Origin: a virus
DNA length: 64,000 nucleotides
Reading direction: 5' to 3' (one strand)
IMG/VR virus record: IMGVR_UViG_3300048121_000993
Span: 22,369-86,368 of that record
The notes below the pieces were generated by a model, which was not told the origin of the DNA, ran no database searches, and saw nothing but the letters and a program-made list of their open reading frames with translations. The stretch's first letter is position 1, and each line of letters begins with the position of its first letter. Made by a program: the position numbers and the translations under genes. Positions 1 to 8,615 of this stretch are shown here, piece after piece.

Positions 1-525
1 ATTATAGACCTAAGTGCAGTAAGCGAAGGTTGGTCGGAATTGCCTAGCATTAACAGAGAAAAATACCAAGAACGTGATGGATTAGAAGGCCCATTTCCTA
101 CAAAATCAGGAAAAGTAGTTTACTATGATCCAAAAGAAGGCAAGTATTACGATCCGGACACTGACATTTATTTGTCATATGATGAATGGAAATCATTAGA
201 CGAAGCATACGGAACAGCAAATACAGCACAACCAAGCAGAGCAACTATTAGAGCTCAAGGTACTAAGCCATCAGGATCAGAAAGACGCTATAATAATACA
301 GCACAAGATCAAGCCAGAGATGCAACTGTAATACCTAGAACAGTAGCAGGTGCTCCTCCTCAAGGCAATGTAGCAACAGGACAAGGCGCATCGAGAGCCG
401 GTAGTGAAGATCCAGATGATATACACAGACAAGAAATTGAAGATTTAGCGGCTCAAGGTCAGGGCCAAGCAAATATAAACGCACAAGAAATTGAACGCCT
501 AAGACAATTGGCGATGGGGAAATAA
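1..525 (+). CDS. 5'-truncated phage protein, function unknown
   Basis: The frame is open from the first base of the window, so the gene starts upstream; a TTG at 40 is only the first internal start candidate. The visible 174 residues begin with an aromatic, acidic stretch containing two YYDP motifs, then become low-complexity and rich in Gln, Ala, Gly and Ser, with QEIE occurring twice near the C-terminus. It heads a run of tightly packed genes of virion type, which suggests a head, neck or tail accessory protein. I do not recognise a family. Confidence 0.75.
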   Translation: MIDLSAVSEGWSELPSINREKYQERDGLEGPFPTKSGKVVYYDPKEGKYYDPDTDIYLSYDEWKSLDEAYGTANTAQPSRATIRAQGTKPSGSERRYNNTAQDQARDATVIPRTVAGAPPQGNVATGQGASRAGSEDPDDIHRQEIEDLAAQGQGQANINAQEIERLRQLAMGK

Positions 526-735
526 ATGAAAAGCATTGAAACCCCAGGCGGAATTCCAACATTTATTTCACTTCACGAGTGTGCAATGTACGAAAACTTA
601 TTAGAACGTACATGCAAAGACGATTTATCAGAGCGTGAAGTTTACCTAATTCAAAGCCTAGTTAACAAAAATATTGTTAAAAAGATAGTGGAGAATAATA
701 AAGTATATTATGAACGCATGAGAGGGAGCCTATAA
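526..735 (+). CDS. Small hypothetical phage protein (69 aa)
   Basis: The ATG follows the preceding stop codon directly, with a GGGGA ribosome-binding stretch just upstream, and its TAA overlaps the next ATG (TAATG). That arrangement supports translational coupling and a real gene. The protein is charged, has no membrane segment and no recognised motif. Its neighbours are likely structural genes, but nothing in the sequence gives a function. Confidence 0.75.
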   Translation: MKSIETPGGIPTFISLHECAMYENLLERTCKDDLSEREVYLIQSLVNKNIVKKIVENNKVYYERMRGSL

Positions 736-1352
736 TGCCAACAGAAGAAGTAAAAGGAATGATGGATATCATTGCTAAATTAAACGAATCAGTTGCAACA
801 GAACCAACTGCTGCACAAAAAGTTAAAAACGAGAAAAATAACCCATCTCCTACTATGTTAGGTAGTGTTAGTAAAAATGCAGAAGGTATGCTAAGTATTT
901 TACAAAAATTAGACGAAGCAACTACGCAGGTTACTAAAGAGATAGTAAAAGAATCAGAGCATGATATTGAATTATCAGCGATAGATAAAAAAGGTGATAC
1001 TGTTAGAGTAAACAACTACGAAATTACAATGGAAAAAACAACCATTGTTCCAGGAATTAAAAAAACATTTTATAATATCAAAGAAGGTGATGAAATTATT
1101 CACAGTGAATTAGCATTGTTTGAAACAGCAATGGGTATTGTAAAAGGTTTACTATTTGACAATGATAGCAAAGTAAATAGACTATTAGAGTTAGATAACA
1201 GATACGCAAGTTCGTTGCAAGAAGCAGCAACGTATAAAATGAAGTGCAAAACCATTGTAGAGAGCAGTAAACACGATATTGCAATGGCAAAACAAGGTGC
1301 AGCTGTTTATAAGATGAAAGAAATCAAAAAACAGATCAAAAGTGCCCTTTGA
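735..1352 (+). CDS. Hypothetical virion-module protein (205 aa)
   Basis: Starts in a TAATG overlap with the gene before. The N-terminal 70 residues hold two related segments (MMDIIAKLNES and MLSILQKLDEA), an internal short repeat that resembles helix-forming interaction motifs. The C-terminal half is Lys/Ala-rich and predicted by eye to be helical. No catalytic motif is visible. The position before a late-promoter box and other structural-type genes suggests a virion or assembly role; this is inference. Confidence 0.75.
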   Translation: MPTEEVKGMMDIIAKLNESVATEPTAAQKVKNEKNNPSPTMLGSVSKNAEGMLSILQKLDEATTQVTKEIVKESEHDIELSAIDKKGDTVRVNNYEITMEKTTIVPGIKKTFYNIKEGDEIIHSELALFETAMGIVKGLLFDNDSKVNRLLELDNRYASSLQEAATYKMKCKTIVESSKHDIAMAKQGAAVYKMKEIKKQIKSAL

Positions 1353-1353
1353 G

Positions 1354-1361
1354 CATAAATA
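1354..1361 (+). promoter_or_regulatory. T4-late-like promoter box CATAAATA
   Basis: CATAAATA lies 35 bases before the next ATG in a short intergenic gap. The same octamer with a variable first base recurs before many genes in this window and resembles the T4 late consensus TATAAATA. Function is inferred from recurrence and position. Confidence 0.5.
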
Positions 1362-1395
1362 CAATATATAACAAAAACTCTAGTGGGGTAATAAC

Positions 1396-2154
1396 ATGGA
1401 ATTAAAACAATTAAACGTAAAGAATCTAAACAAATTAGATTCAACACTTAAAGAAGTATTTGGTACAAGTTTTAACTTTGGTGCTGGCAATGCCAAATTA
1501 ACTAAAGTAAAAACAGTTACTGAAACAAAAATTAAAGCACTACGTGAAAGTGGTGTAGAAGTAAACAATAAGCAATATCAGAAGTTATTGCTAATTCTGG
1601 AAGGTATAAACACAGCTATGGAAAACAATCCAATAATGGAAAATGAACTAGACCAAGCAGAAGTCCTTTTAGCAGCAAAAAATATGGCAGACGATCTACA
1701 GAAAATGGCTGAAAATTTAGCTAGTATGCAAGTAGAAGAGTTAATGAGTATTACAAATGCAATGAAAGAAGAAGTCGGTACAGCAGAAGCAGATGCGTTT
1801 AACACATCAGCAGAAGCGGCAATTGGCTCGGCTCTCGAAGCAGTAAAAACAGCAAACGCACAAGTGGCAGATGCAGTTTTAGTAGCTCAAGGTCAAGCAC
1901 CAGAATCAGACATGGGAATGGATGATACAAGTATGGATGCAGGACTTGATGACATTGAAGGCGACATTGAAGTAGCACCAGAAATGGACGACTTTGAAGG
2001 TGCCGATGCTGCAAGTGCAGAAACAGACGATGGTGGAAGAGAAATGAAAGAAGATGCATATCTCCAAGCACTAAGTATGGTAAAAGAAGCACAGGCCGAC
2101 GGTAAAGTTAACAAAGAAATTTTAAAACAAGCATTCGCGGTATTAAAGAAGTAA
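1396..2154 (+). CDS. Acidic virion/scaffold-like protein (252 aa)
   Basis: Begins after a late-type box and a GGGG ribosome-binding stretch. The protein is mostly helical by composition in residues 1-165 and has an acidic, Asp/Met-rich segment (about 168-215) containing DDTSMDAGLDDIEGDIE. The last 35 residues are basic and helical. An acidic low-complexity tail region with flanking helices is typical of scaffold or internal head proteins, but no specific family is recognised. Confidence 0.75.
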   Translation: MELKQLNVKNLNKLDSTLKEVFGTSFNFGAGNAKLTKVKTVTETKIKALRESGVEVNNKQYQKLLLILEGINTAMENNPIMENELDQAEVLLAAKNMADDLQKMAENLASMQVEELMSITNAMKEEVGTAEADAFNTSAEAAIGSALEAVKTANAQVADAVLVAQGQAPESDMGMDDTSMDAGLDDIEGDIEVAPEMDDFEGADAASAETDDGGREMKEDAYLQALSMVKEAQADGKVNKEILKQAFAVLKK

Positions 2155-2158
2155 TACA

Positions 2159-2485
2159 ATGAGATACACTGATCTTTTTGAAATATCAGTAGTAGATTCA
2201 AAAGTAATTGATCTACTGTCTATATTAAGTAGCGAAGGAGTCGAAAGCATTCCACTTGACGCACTAGTTGGAGAACTAGTAGCAATGGGTGTAGATGTTG
2301 ATGACCAGTCACTGTTTGATGAATTAGACAACATACCTATTGTTAATAATATTAAAGATGGTATAGTGTATTTTAATACTGCAAGTATGGGTGCTAGCAA
2401 TTTAAATAAAGTTGACCCAGAAAAAAATAAGAAAAAAGTCAAAGCAATGGCTAAGAAACAAGTAGATAAAGAGTTAAGCAAATGA
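2159..2485 (+). CDS. Hypothetical phage protein (108 aa)
   Basis: Starts four bases after the previous stop and ends in an ATGA overlap with the next gene, so it belongs to the same transcript. Residues 1-80 look like a small mixed alpha/beta domain; the last 28 residues are strongly basic (KKKVKAMAKK), which could bind nucleic acid or an acidic partner such as the neighbouring protein. No family recognised. Confidence 0.75.
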   Translation: MRYTDLFEISVVDSKVIDLLSILSSEGVESIPLDALVGELVAMGVDVDDQSLFDELDNIPIVNNIKDGIVYFNTASMGASNLNKVDPEKNKKKVKAMAKKQVDKELSK

Positions 2486-3099
2486 GTGTAGGATTAAACG
2501 CAGCCCAGGCAAGATCAAAAGCATCACAGGATATGATTGTGTATAGAGAAACACAGGCTATCATGGAAGCTATTATCACCCAAAGCGGCTTAGGAAAATT
2601 TGAAGCGTCAGTTGACGATAGTACTACAATGACAGTTTCAACACCAAGTATACAAAGAATTGGTACAGTTAACACCCCCACAGTTAACGTAGGTGACACA
2701 CTTATCATTGACAGCTCTACTATAACACTTGGTACATCAGGAACTTCTCTTAACGCAATTATATCTGATATAAATGATGCAAGTGTTCCAGGTGTAACAG
2801 CATCTAAGGACGCAGGTTACTTAGTATTAACAATTGAAGATAGTGCAGGCGCAACATGGGAATATGAGATTGGTGCCGGAACAGCAAATGCTTCACTTGG
2901 ATTTGTCGCAGGTGTATACGCACTTCCAAATCCAACTAGTGTAGAATATTACACAGTATGGCAAGGATCAGCAACTGATCGTGCTATTCAAAATCAAATG
3001 GCACAAGTAATAAAACACTTTGCAGACTTAGGATATAAAATTGAAAGATTAACAAATTCGTCTACTAATAGAACGTTTAAATGGTACGTGTATTGGTAG
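2482..3099 (+). CDS. Probable virion structural protein (205 aa)
   Basis: ATGA overlap with the gene before. Residues 1-45 are helical. Residues 50-160 are beta-rich with a cadherin/Ig-like look (alternating Thr, Val, Ile, Ser; GDTLIIDSSTITLG), as in flagellin-hook or tail decoration inserts. The C-terminus returns to a helix with AIQNQMAQVIKHFADLGYKIERL and an aromatic end. The helix-beta-helix layout suggests a virion protein with an exposed inserted domain. The exact role is unknown. Confidence 0.7.
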   Translation: MSVGLNAAQARSKASQDMIVYRETQAIMEAIITQSGLGKFEASVDDSTTMTVSTPSIQRIGTVNTPTVNVGDTLIIDSSTITLGTSGTSLNAIISDINDASVPGVTASKDAGYLVLTIEDSAGATWEYEIGAGTANASLGFVAGVYALPNPTSVEYYTVWQGSATDRAIQNQMAQVIKHFADLGYKIERLTNSSTNRTFKWYVYW

Positions 3100-3103
3100 T
3101 AGT

Positions 3104-3478
3104 ATGCTTTCGCCAGTACACAAGCATATCATCCTAAGAATTGAAGCAAACAAGCCACCATTAGAAGATGAACTCAAAGCGTGGATGATTGAACTCGTGG
3201 ACAAAATTGGTATGAAAATACTAGAAGGTCCTATCTCAGCAAACATAGATTATATGCCCGGTAACAACGGACCAACTTGTGTTGTTATTATTGAAACATC
3301 ACACTTTGCTTGTCATGTATGGAATGATGTTGACCCAGCACTAATACAACTAGATGTATACACATGTGGACCATTTGACCCAAATGAAGTATTAGAACAC
3401 ATAAAGATTTGGGACCCAGTGAAAGTAGAATACAAATATTTAGACAGAGAATTTGGACTAACAGAAATAGAAATTTAA
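3104..3478 (+). CDS. speD: S-adenosylmethionine decarboxylase-like (SpeD)
   Basis: Family knowledge: SpeD makes decarboxylated AdoMet for spermidine synthesis after self-cleavage to a pyruvoyl enzyme. Seen here: 124 residues, close to bacterial class 1B SpeD, with ETSHFACHVW carrying the candidate pyruvoyl Ser66 and His71, and DVYTCG carrying Cys88. The residue before the serine is Thr, where the usual motif has Glu-Ser-His. speD homologues occur in marine T4-like phages. A role in polyamine supply for DNA packaging is plausible. The gene sits one base before the next start. Confidence 0.8.
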   Translation: MLSPVHKHIILRIEANKPPLEDELKAWMIELVDKIGMKILEGPISANIDYMPGNNGPTCVVIIETSHFACHVWNDVDPALIQLDVYTCGPFDPNEVLEHIKIWDPVKVEYKYLDREFGLTEIEI

Positions 3479-3479
3479 T

Positions 3480-4295
3480 ATGAAAATTGCATTTATAGGT
3501 GATAGCTATATGGCCTATGACCAATATGAACAAGAAGAAAACTCTTGGACTTGGCTATTATCACAGCACTTCCGACAACACAAATATTATAATTACTCAC
3601 TTGGCGGTAGAGGATACGACTACTATCGGCTAGCATTACTGGATGCAAAAATAAATGATGTTGATGTTATAATAACTAGCGATACATTTAATCATAGAGT
3701 AATGATGCAAGCAGGTGACGGAGATGGAACTTTTGTAGAAGCACCAACTAGTAACCCCCATTATACACTAAAATGCCACTATAATCATTTTTGGAAAAGT
3801 GGACAGGGTAAAACCAATGGGGCAGGTATAGGCACAGCACCTATTCCATCTAGTATACTACCTCAACTAAACACTGCATTAGTAGTTAAGCAAACTTCAG
3901 AAGACTATCTAAGATATAATCAATTATGGTTTGATAACATTAATAAACTTTATAACTTTAAACATATAATAAAGTTATCTTTAATGTTCAACCCAAACGA
4001 TATCAAAGGGCAAGACATGGGAGGCGCAACATGGGAAATGACCAACCATTTTGGCGTTGAAAAATATATTTCCGAACAACTATTCCTACACGACTCTAAT
4101 AAACCTAATGAACTTGATAAAATTATGCAAGACAAAAAAGTTGACCCAATGACAGCACATGGCATACTTAAAAATGAGTTATTAATGAAACATGATTTAA
4201 TTGTTTCAATGGACGACGATCATTGGAGCCCTAAAGGAAATAAATGGGCATTTGATAACTATATTTTACCAAAAGTCGTTGACATCCTGTCTTAA
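3480..4295 (+). CDS. SGNH/GDSL-type hydrolase-like protein
   Basis: 271 residues. The start has the SGNH block I signature FIGDSY (Ser9), a Gly-rich GGRG at about 42-45 fits block II, and DDDHWSPKGN near the C-terminus supplies the Asp-x-x-His pair of block V. Such enzymes are esterases or acyl-hydrolases acting on polysaccharides or lipids. In a phage this could modify a surface glycan or act from a tail structure. The middle segment is not recognised. A second SGNH-like gene lies at 15380-16015. Confidence 0.65.
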   Translation: MKIAFIGDSYMAYDQYEQEENSWTWLLSQHFRQHKYYNYSLGGRGYDYYRLALLDAKINDVDVIITSDTFNHRVMMQAGDGDGTFVEAPTSNPHYTLKCHYNHFWKSGQGKTNGAGIGTAPIPSSILPQLNTALVVKQTSEDYLRYNQLWFDNINKLYNFKHIIKLSLMFNPNDIKGQDMGGATWEMTNHFGVEKYISEQLFLHDSNKPNELDKIMQDKKVDPMTAHGILKNELLMKHDLIVSMDDDHWSPKGNKWAFDNYILPKVVDILS

Positions 4296-4307
4296 TTATA
4301 GTATACT
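4279..4307 (+). promoter_or_regulatory. Sigma70-like promoter inside the end of the SGNH gene
   Basis: TTGACA at 4279-4284, 17-base spacer, TATACT at 4302-4307. The expected start of transcription falls at or next to the ATG at 4314, so the message would be leaderless or nearly so. Confidence 0.6.
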
Positions 4308-4313
4308 TTATGT

Positions 4314-5003
4314 ATGCCTAAAATTATAAATCAATACCCATATCAAGAATTTAAACGAACTAGTGTAGACGGTAAGCGTCTATATCAAAATCCTTGGGGC
4401 GATCCAGTTCCAAGTGTAACAACAATCCTAAGTGCTACACAACCAGCAGAAAAGCGACAAGCGTTAGCAAATTGGCGTAAGCGTGTTGGTACAGAAGAAG
4501 CACAGCGTATTACAACAACTGCCGCAAATCGTGGAACAGTTATGCACAATATATTAGAACATTGGGCATTAGGAGAATACGAAACATATAACCCAGGAAA
4601 CAATATAGTACATCAACAAGCTAAAGCAATGGCACAAGTGGTTGTGGATAACATTGAAAATGATATTGATGAAATATGGGGTACAGAAGTAAACTTAGTA
4701 GCAAAAGAATTGTATGCAGGCACAACAGATTTAGTTGGTGTATACAAAGGCGAAGCAACTATTATGGACTTTAAACAAACAAATAAACCTAAAAAGCGTG
4801 AATGGATTGATGATTATTTCCTACAAGGCGCCGCATACGCAAACGCACACAACGAGATGTATGGCACTGATATTAGCCGTATTGCTATCTTTATGTGTAG
4901 TGGCGATTGTGAATGGCAACTGTTTGAAAGTGACCCAGAAGATTTCAAAGATTGGGAAATGAAATGGGCTCAAAGGTTAGAAAAATTCTATCGCTTATCA
5001 TAA
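4314..5003 (+). CDS. PD-(D/E)XK nuclease, RecB/Cas4-like
   Basis: 229 residues with the ordered motifs of the PD-(D/E)XK exonuclease family: GTVMH (His78), WGTEVNL (Glu125), GTTDLVG (Asp139) and IMDFKQTNK (Asp152, Lys154), followed by a Gln-rich QGAAYA helix. Such proteins are metal-dependent DNA exonucleases used in recombination or host DNA breakdown. The gene has its own sigma70-like promoter and so may be expressed earlier than its virion-type neighbours. Catalytic residues look intact. Confidence 0.8.
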   Translation: MPKIINQYPYQEFKRTSVDGKRLYQNPWGDPVPSVTTILSATQPAEKRQALANWRKRVGTEEAQRITTTAANRGTVMHNILEHWALGEYETYNPGNNIVHQQAKAMAQVVVDNIENDIDEIWGTEVNLVAKELYAGTTDLVGVYKGEATIMDFKQTNKPKKREWIDDYFLQGAAYANAHNEMYGTDISRIAIFMCSGDCEWQLFESDPEDFKDWEMKWAQRLEKFYRLS

Positions 5004-5006
5004 ATA
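4999..5006 (+). promoter_or_regulatory. T4-late-like promoter box CATAAATA
   Basis: CATAAATA spans the stop codon of the nuclease gene and lies about 22 bases before the next start, which encodes a structural-type protein and has an AAGGA ribosome-binding site. Confidence 0.5.
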
Positions 5007-5027
5007 CATTAACATAAGGAAACAATA

Positions 5028-5804
5028 ATGGCAACAACAAACGCAAGAATCACTGCAAGAAAAGGAGTCCTATCTTCTCTCCCTATTTTACTTCCGGGCG
5101 AGTTAGGTCTTGCTACTGATCATCAACGATTATTCATAGGACAAGAACCAATTACAGGTGTATGCGATATTACTGCAAGCACAAATACTACAGCAAAAGT
5201 AGAATTTACTTCTGCAAATGGTGATGTAATTGATATGGATTTAATGGCGCCATTAGACAACTATTCATATAGCATAAAAATTAATCCAGACACTGATAAC
5301 ATAGATATATCGGCTAGTAATATCACATTTACTGATTCAAAAGCATCATTTACTCATGGACTGGTTGATACAGGTACACCACCAGCAGCAAGACTTCCTA
5401 CAAACAGTGATGTATTTGTACTTTATTATAATAAAGAAGTTGGCTATCATGCAGAAGCGTTTCCTAATCCAACACAAGAAATTTCCTTTACTGCTTCCGC
5501 ATCGGGAGTAGCACAAGCAACAGGTATAGAGTTTTTATGCGACAATAAAGAAAGTGTAATAATTGAATACACGCTAAGTACAAGTTCAGCATCAAGGCGA
5601 GGCACATTAACTATGCTACTTGATAACGCATCAGGAGTACCAACAACAAGCTCTATTAAAGATGAGTTTGATATTAGTACAGGTGCAATTCCAGTTGAAT
5701 TTAGTTTAACTGATAACAGTACAGATAAATTTATCCTTAATTTTAAAACAACAGATATAGTAAACGCACATACATTTACATATGTGCAAAAATCATTTAA
5801 GTAA
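5028..5804 (+). CDS. Tail-fibre/tropism-type structural protein
   Basis: 258 residues. The first 45 residues (ITARKGVLSSLPILLPGELGLATDHQRLFIG, given here only as a pattern: RKG..LP.LLPGELG.ATD..RLFIG) match the N-terminal module seen in phage tail fibres and major tropism determinants. The rest is beta-rich and Thr/Ser/Asn-rich as expected for fibres or baseplate appendages. A late-type box precedes the gene. The receptor is unknown. Confidence 0.6.
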   Translation: MATTNARITARKGVLSSLPILLPGELGLATDHQRLFIGQEPITGVCDITASTNTTAKVEFTSANGDVIDMDLMAPLDNYSYSIKINPDTDNIDISASNITFTDSKASFTHGLVDTGTPPAARLPTNSDVFVLYYNKEVGYHAEAFPNPTQEISFTASASGVAQATGIEFLCDNKESVIIEYTLSTSSASRRGTLTMLLDNASGVPTTSSIKDEFDISTGAIPVEFSLTDNSTDKFILNFKTTDIVNAHTFTYVQKSFK

Positions 5805-5809
5805 ATTAA

Positions 5810-6244
5810 ATGAAAGACACGTGGCAATTACCGCTGAAACCTAGACTTCGTAGGTGGCGCGAATTAAGAAAAGAAATAGTAGAAGTTTCAGATAAAAATG
5901 CACAACTAAGAGTTGTAATTGATTTTTGGAAAACTACGCCCTTGGGTACTAGAGTTATTGATCCGTATGATCACACTACATGGCCTAATCCTTGGGACTT
6001 GCTAAATACAAATCACTACGATGAAAATGTTGTAGGTTTGTGTATGGCATACACTCTACATTATTGTGATATTCCTTGTAGAATATTACATGTACAAAAT
6101 GTGGAAAATAGTGAAATAAAGTTAATAGTTTTAGTTGACAATATGTACATTTTAAACTATAATTATGATACTATAAACACAAAAGAAGTAATGAATGAAT
6201 TCAATGTACTTACTGAAATTGAAGTAAGTACCTTGGTAAAATAG
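5810..6244 (+). CDS. Hypothetical protein with transglutaminase-like look (144 aa)
   Basis: Starts five bases after the previous stop. A central segment, TTWPNPWDLLNTNHYDENVVGLCMAYTLHY, has a Cys followed by a helix (GLCMAYTLHYCDIPCRIL), loosely like papain/transglutaminase cores, but no clear downstream His-Asp pair is identified. This kind of protein is common near tail genes of marine T4-like phages. Treat the function as unknown. Confidence 0.65.
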   Translation: MKDTWQLPLKPRLRRWRELRKEIVEVSDKNAQLRVVIDFWKTTPLGTRVIDPYDHTTWPNPWDLLNTNHYDENVVGLCMAYTLHYCDIPCRILHVQNVENSEIKLIVLVDNMYILNYNYDTINTKEVMNEFNVLTEIEVSTLVK

Positions 6245-6281
6245 TTTTTTAAAACTATAAACGAAAGAAATTGGATGAATA

Positions 6282-8603
6282 ATGGGTAAAGATATAACAA
6301 TATTAAAACGCGATGGATCTCGCGAAGAATTAGATCTAGAGAAAATGCATAAAGTCGTATTTTATGCATGTAATGATGTAGCAGGAGTAAGTGCAAGTCA
6401 AGTAGAATTAAAAAGTCATTTACAATTCTATAACGGAATTGAAAGTGCAAATATTCAAGAAACACTAATTAAAGCGGCAGCTGATCTTATTAGTGAAGAG
6501 ACTCCAAATTATCAATGGGTAGCAGGCAGATTAATTAACTATCATTTGCGAAAGATAGTTTATCAATCTTTTGAGCCTCCTCATCTTAAAGAGATAGCAC
6601 TTAAAAATGTAGAACTAGGTTATTACGATAAAAGTTTTTTCTCCGTTTATAGCGAGGAAGAAATTGATCAACTAAACAATTACATTAAACACGACAGAGA
6701 TGAAAACATTACATATGTTGGCATGGAACAGTTTCGTGGAAAGTACTTAGTACAAAATCGTGTTACAGGTGAAATATTCGAAACACCGCAGATTGCATAC
6801 ATGATGATAGCCGCAACACTGTTTGCCAGTTATCCAAAAGAAACAAGATTAAAATATGTAAAGGAATACTATGACGCTATTAGTAATTTTGATATTAGTT
6901 TACCTACTCCTATCATGGCCGGACTCCGCACGCCGCAACGTCAATTCAGCAGTTGTGTACTTATTGAGACCGATGATAGTCTTGACTCTATTAATGCTAC
7001 TAGTAGTGCTATTGTAAAATATGTAAGTCAAAAAGCAGGCATTGGAATTGGTGCAGGCAGTATCCGTTCAATTGGAAGCCCAATTAGAAATGGTGACGCA
7101 TCACACACAGGTGTTATTCCATTTTTTAAACTATTCCAAAGTTCAGTTAAGTCATGCTCACAGGGTGGAGTACGAGGTGGAGCAGCAACACTATACTATC
7201 CAATTTGGCATATGGAAGCAGAAGAATTACTTGTTCTAAAGAACAATAAAGGTACAGAAGATAATCGTGTAAGACACATGGACTATGGAGTACAGTTTAA
7301 TAAACTTATGTACGAGCGTCTACTCACAGGCGGAGATATTAGTTTATTTTCACCAAGTGATGTTCCGGGTCTATATGAGGCCTTTTTTGATGATCAAGAC
7401 AAATTTAAAGAATTATATGAAGAAGCAGAGCGTACAGTAACACGAAAGAAAGTTATGCCAGCGGCAGAACTATTTGGACAGTTTATGGAAGAACGCAAAA
7501 ACACAGGACGCATTTACTTAATGAATGTGGATCATGCAAATACACATGGAGCGTTTAAGCCCGAAGTAGCACCTGTTAAGCAAAGCAATTTATGTTGTGA
7601 GATTAATTTGCCTACTAAACCGTTATCTTTTTTCAGTGACGAACAAGGCGAAATTAGTTTATGTACATTAAGTGCAATCAATTGGGGTAACATTAAATCT
7701 CCAAAAGATTTTGAACGAGTATGTAGACTTGCAGTGCGTGGACTAGATGAACTGTTGGATTATCAAAAGTATCCAGTATTAGCAGCAGAACTAAGTACAA
7801 TGAAAAGACGCCCGTTGGGTGTTGGTATTATTAACTTTGCATTTTGGTTAGCAAAGCATGATTTAAACTATCAAGACATTGATAATGATGGATTAGCATT
7901 AGTAGACGAATGGGCAGAGGCTTGGAGTTATTACTTAATTAAAGCAAGTGCAGATTTGGCTATTGATAAAGGAAACATTGATGGTATATATGAAACAAAA
8001 TACGGCGATGGAATTACTCCTAATCAAACATACAAAAAAGAATTAGATGAGCTAGTACCTCACAAAGAAAGACAAGATTGGAAAGGATTGCGTAAACAAC
8101 TTAAAGCAACAGGTATCCGTAATTCAACTCTAATGGCACTTATGCCTGCTGAAACATCAGCACAAATTAGTAATAGCACAAACGGTATTGAACCGCCTCG
8201 TGCATTTGTTAGTGTTAAGCAAAGCAAACACGGAGTACTAAAGCAAGTGGTTCCTGGTTATCCACGCTTAAAGAACAAATATGACCTACTGTGGGACCAG
8301 CGTAGTCCAGAAGGTTATTTAAAAATTATGGCAGTATTACAAAAATATATCGATCAAGGTATCAGTGTTAATACAAGCTATAACCCAGAATTCTATGAAG
8401 ATGAAAAGATACCAATGAGTGTCATGTTACAACATCTTGTAATGTTCTACAAGTATGGTGGTAAGCAATTGTATTACTTTAATACATTTGACGGACAGGG
8501 TGAAATTGATTTTGATAAGAAAAATAAAGAAGAACTATTAGGAAGAGATAGTTTTGAATCAGACGGCGAATATGAAGACTACTGTGATAGTTGCACAATT
8601 TAA
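6282..8603 (+). CDS. nrdA: Ribonucleotide reductase class I, alpha subunit
   Basis: 773 residues, full length for NrdA. It reduces ribonucleoside diphosphates to deoxy forms with NrdB. The N-terminal ATP-cone is present (ILKRDGSREELDLEKMHKVV). Active-site cysteines are seen in FSSCVL, NLCCEINL and SLCTLSAIN; the radical-transfer tyrosines are in QLYYFNT; the redox C-terminus ends CDSCTI. All expected catalytic residues look intact. It forms a cluster with nrdB and glutaredoxin, supplying deoxynucleotides for phage replication in a poor environment. A GAAAG-type ribosome-binding stretch lies upstream. Confidence 0.97.
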   Translation: MGKDITILKRDGSREELDLEKMHKVVFYACNDVAGVSASQVELKSHLQFYNGIESANIQETLIKAAADLISEETPNYQWVAGRLINYHLRKIVYQSFEPPHLKEIALKNVELGYYDKSFFSVYSEEEIDQLNNYIKHDRDENITYVGMEQFRGKYLVQNRVTGEIFETPQIAYMMIAATLFASYPKETRLKYVKEYYDAISNFDISLPTPIMAGLRTPQRQFSSCVLIETDDSLDSINATSSAIVKYVSQKAGIGIGAGSIRSIGSPIRNGDASHTGVIPFFKLFQSSVKSCSQGGVRGGAATLYYPIWHMEAEELLVLKNNKGTEDNRVRHMDYGVQFNKLMYERLLTGGDISLFSPSDVPGLYEAFFDDQDKFKELYEEAERTVTRKKVMPAAELFGQFMEERKNTGRIYLMNVDHANTHGAFKPEVAPVKQSNLCCEINLPTKPLSFFSDEQGEISLCTLSAINWGNIKSPKDFERVCRLAVRGLDELLDYQKYPVLAAELSTMKRRPLGVGIINFAFWLAKHDLNYQDIDNDGLALVDEWAEAWSYYLIKASADLAIDKGNIDGIYETKYGDGITPNQTYKKELDELVPHKERQDWKGLRKQLKATGIRNSTLMALMPAETSAQISNSTNGIEPPRAFVSVKQSKHGVLKQVVPGYPRLKNKYDLLWDQRSPEGYLKIMAVLQKYIDQGISVNTSYNPEFYEDEKIPMSVMLQHLVMFYKYGGKQLYYFNTFDGQGEIDFDKKNKEELLGRDSFESDGEYEDYCDSCTI

Positions 8604-8615
8604 GGAAACACATGA

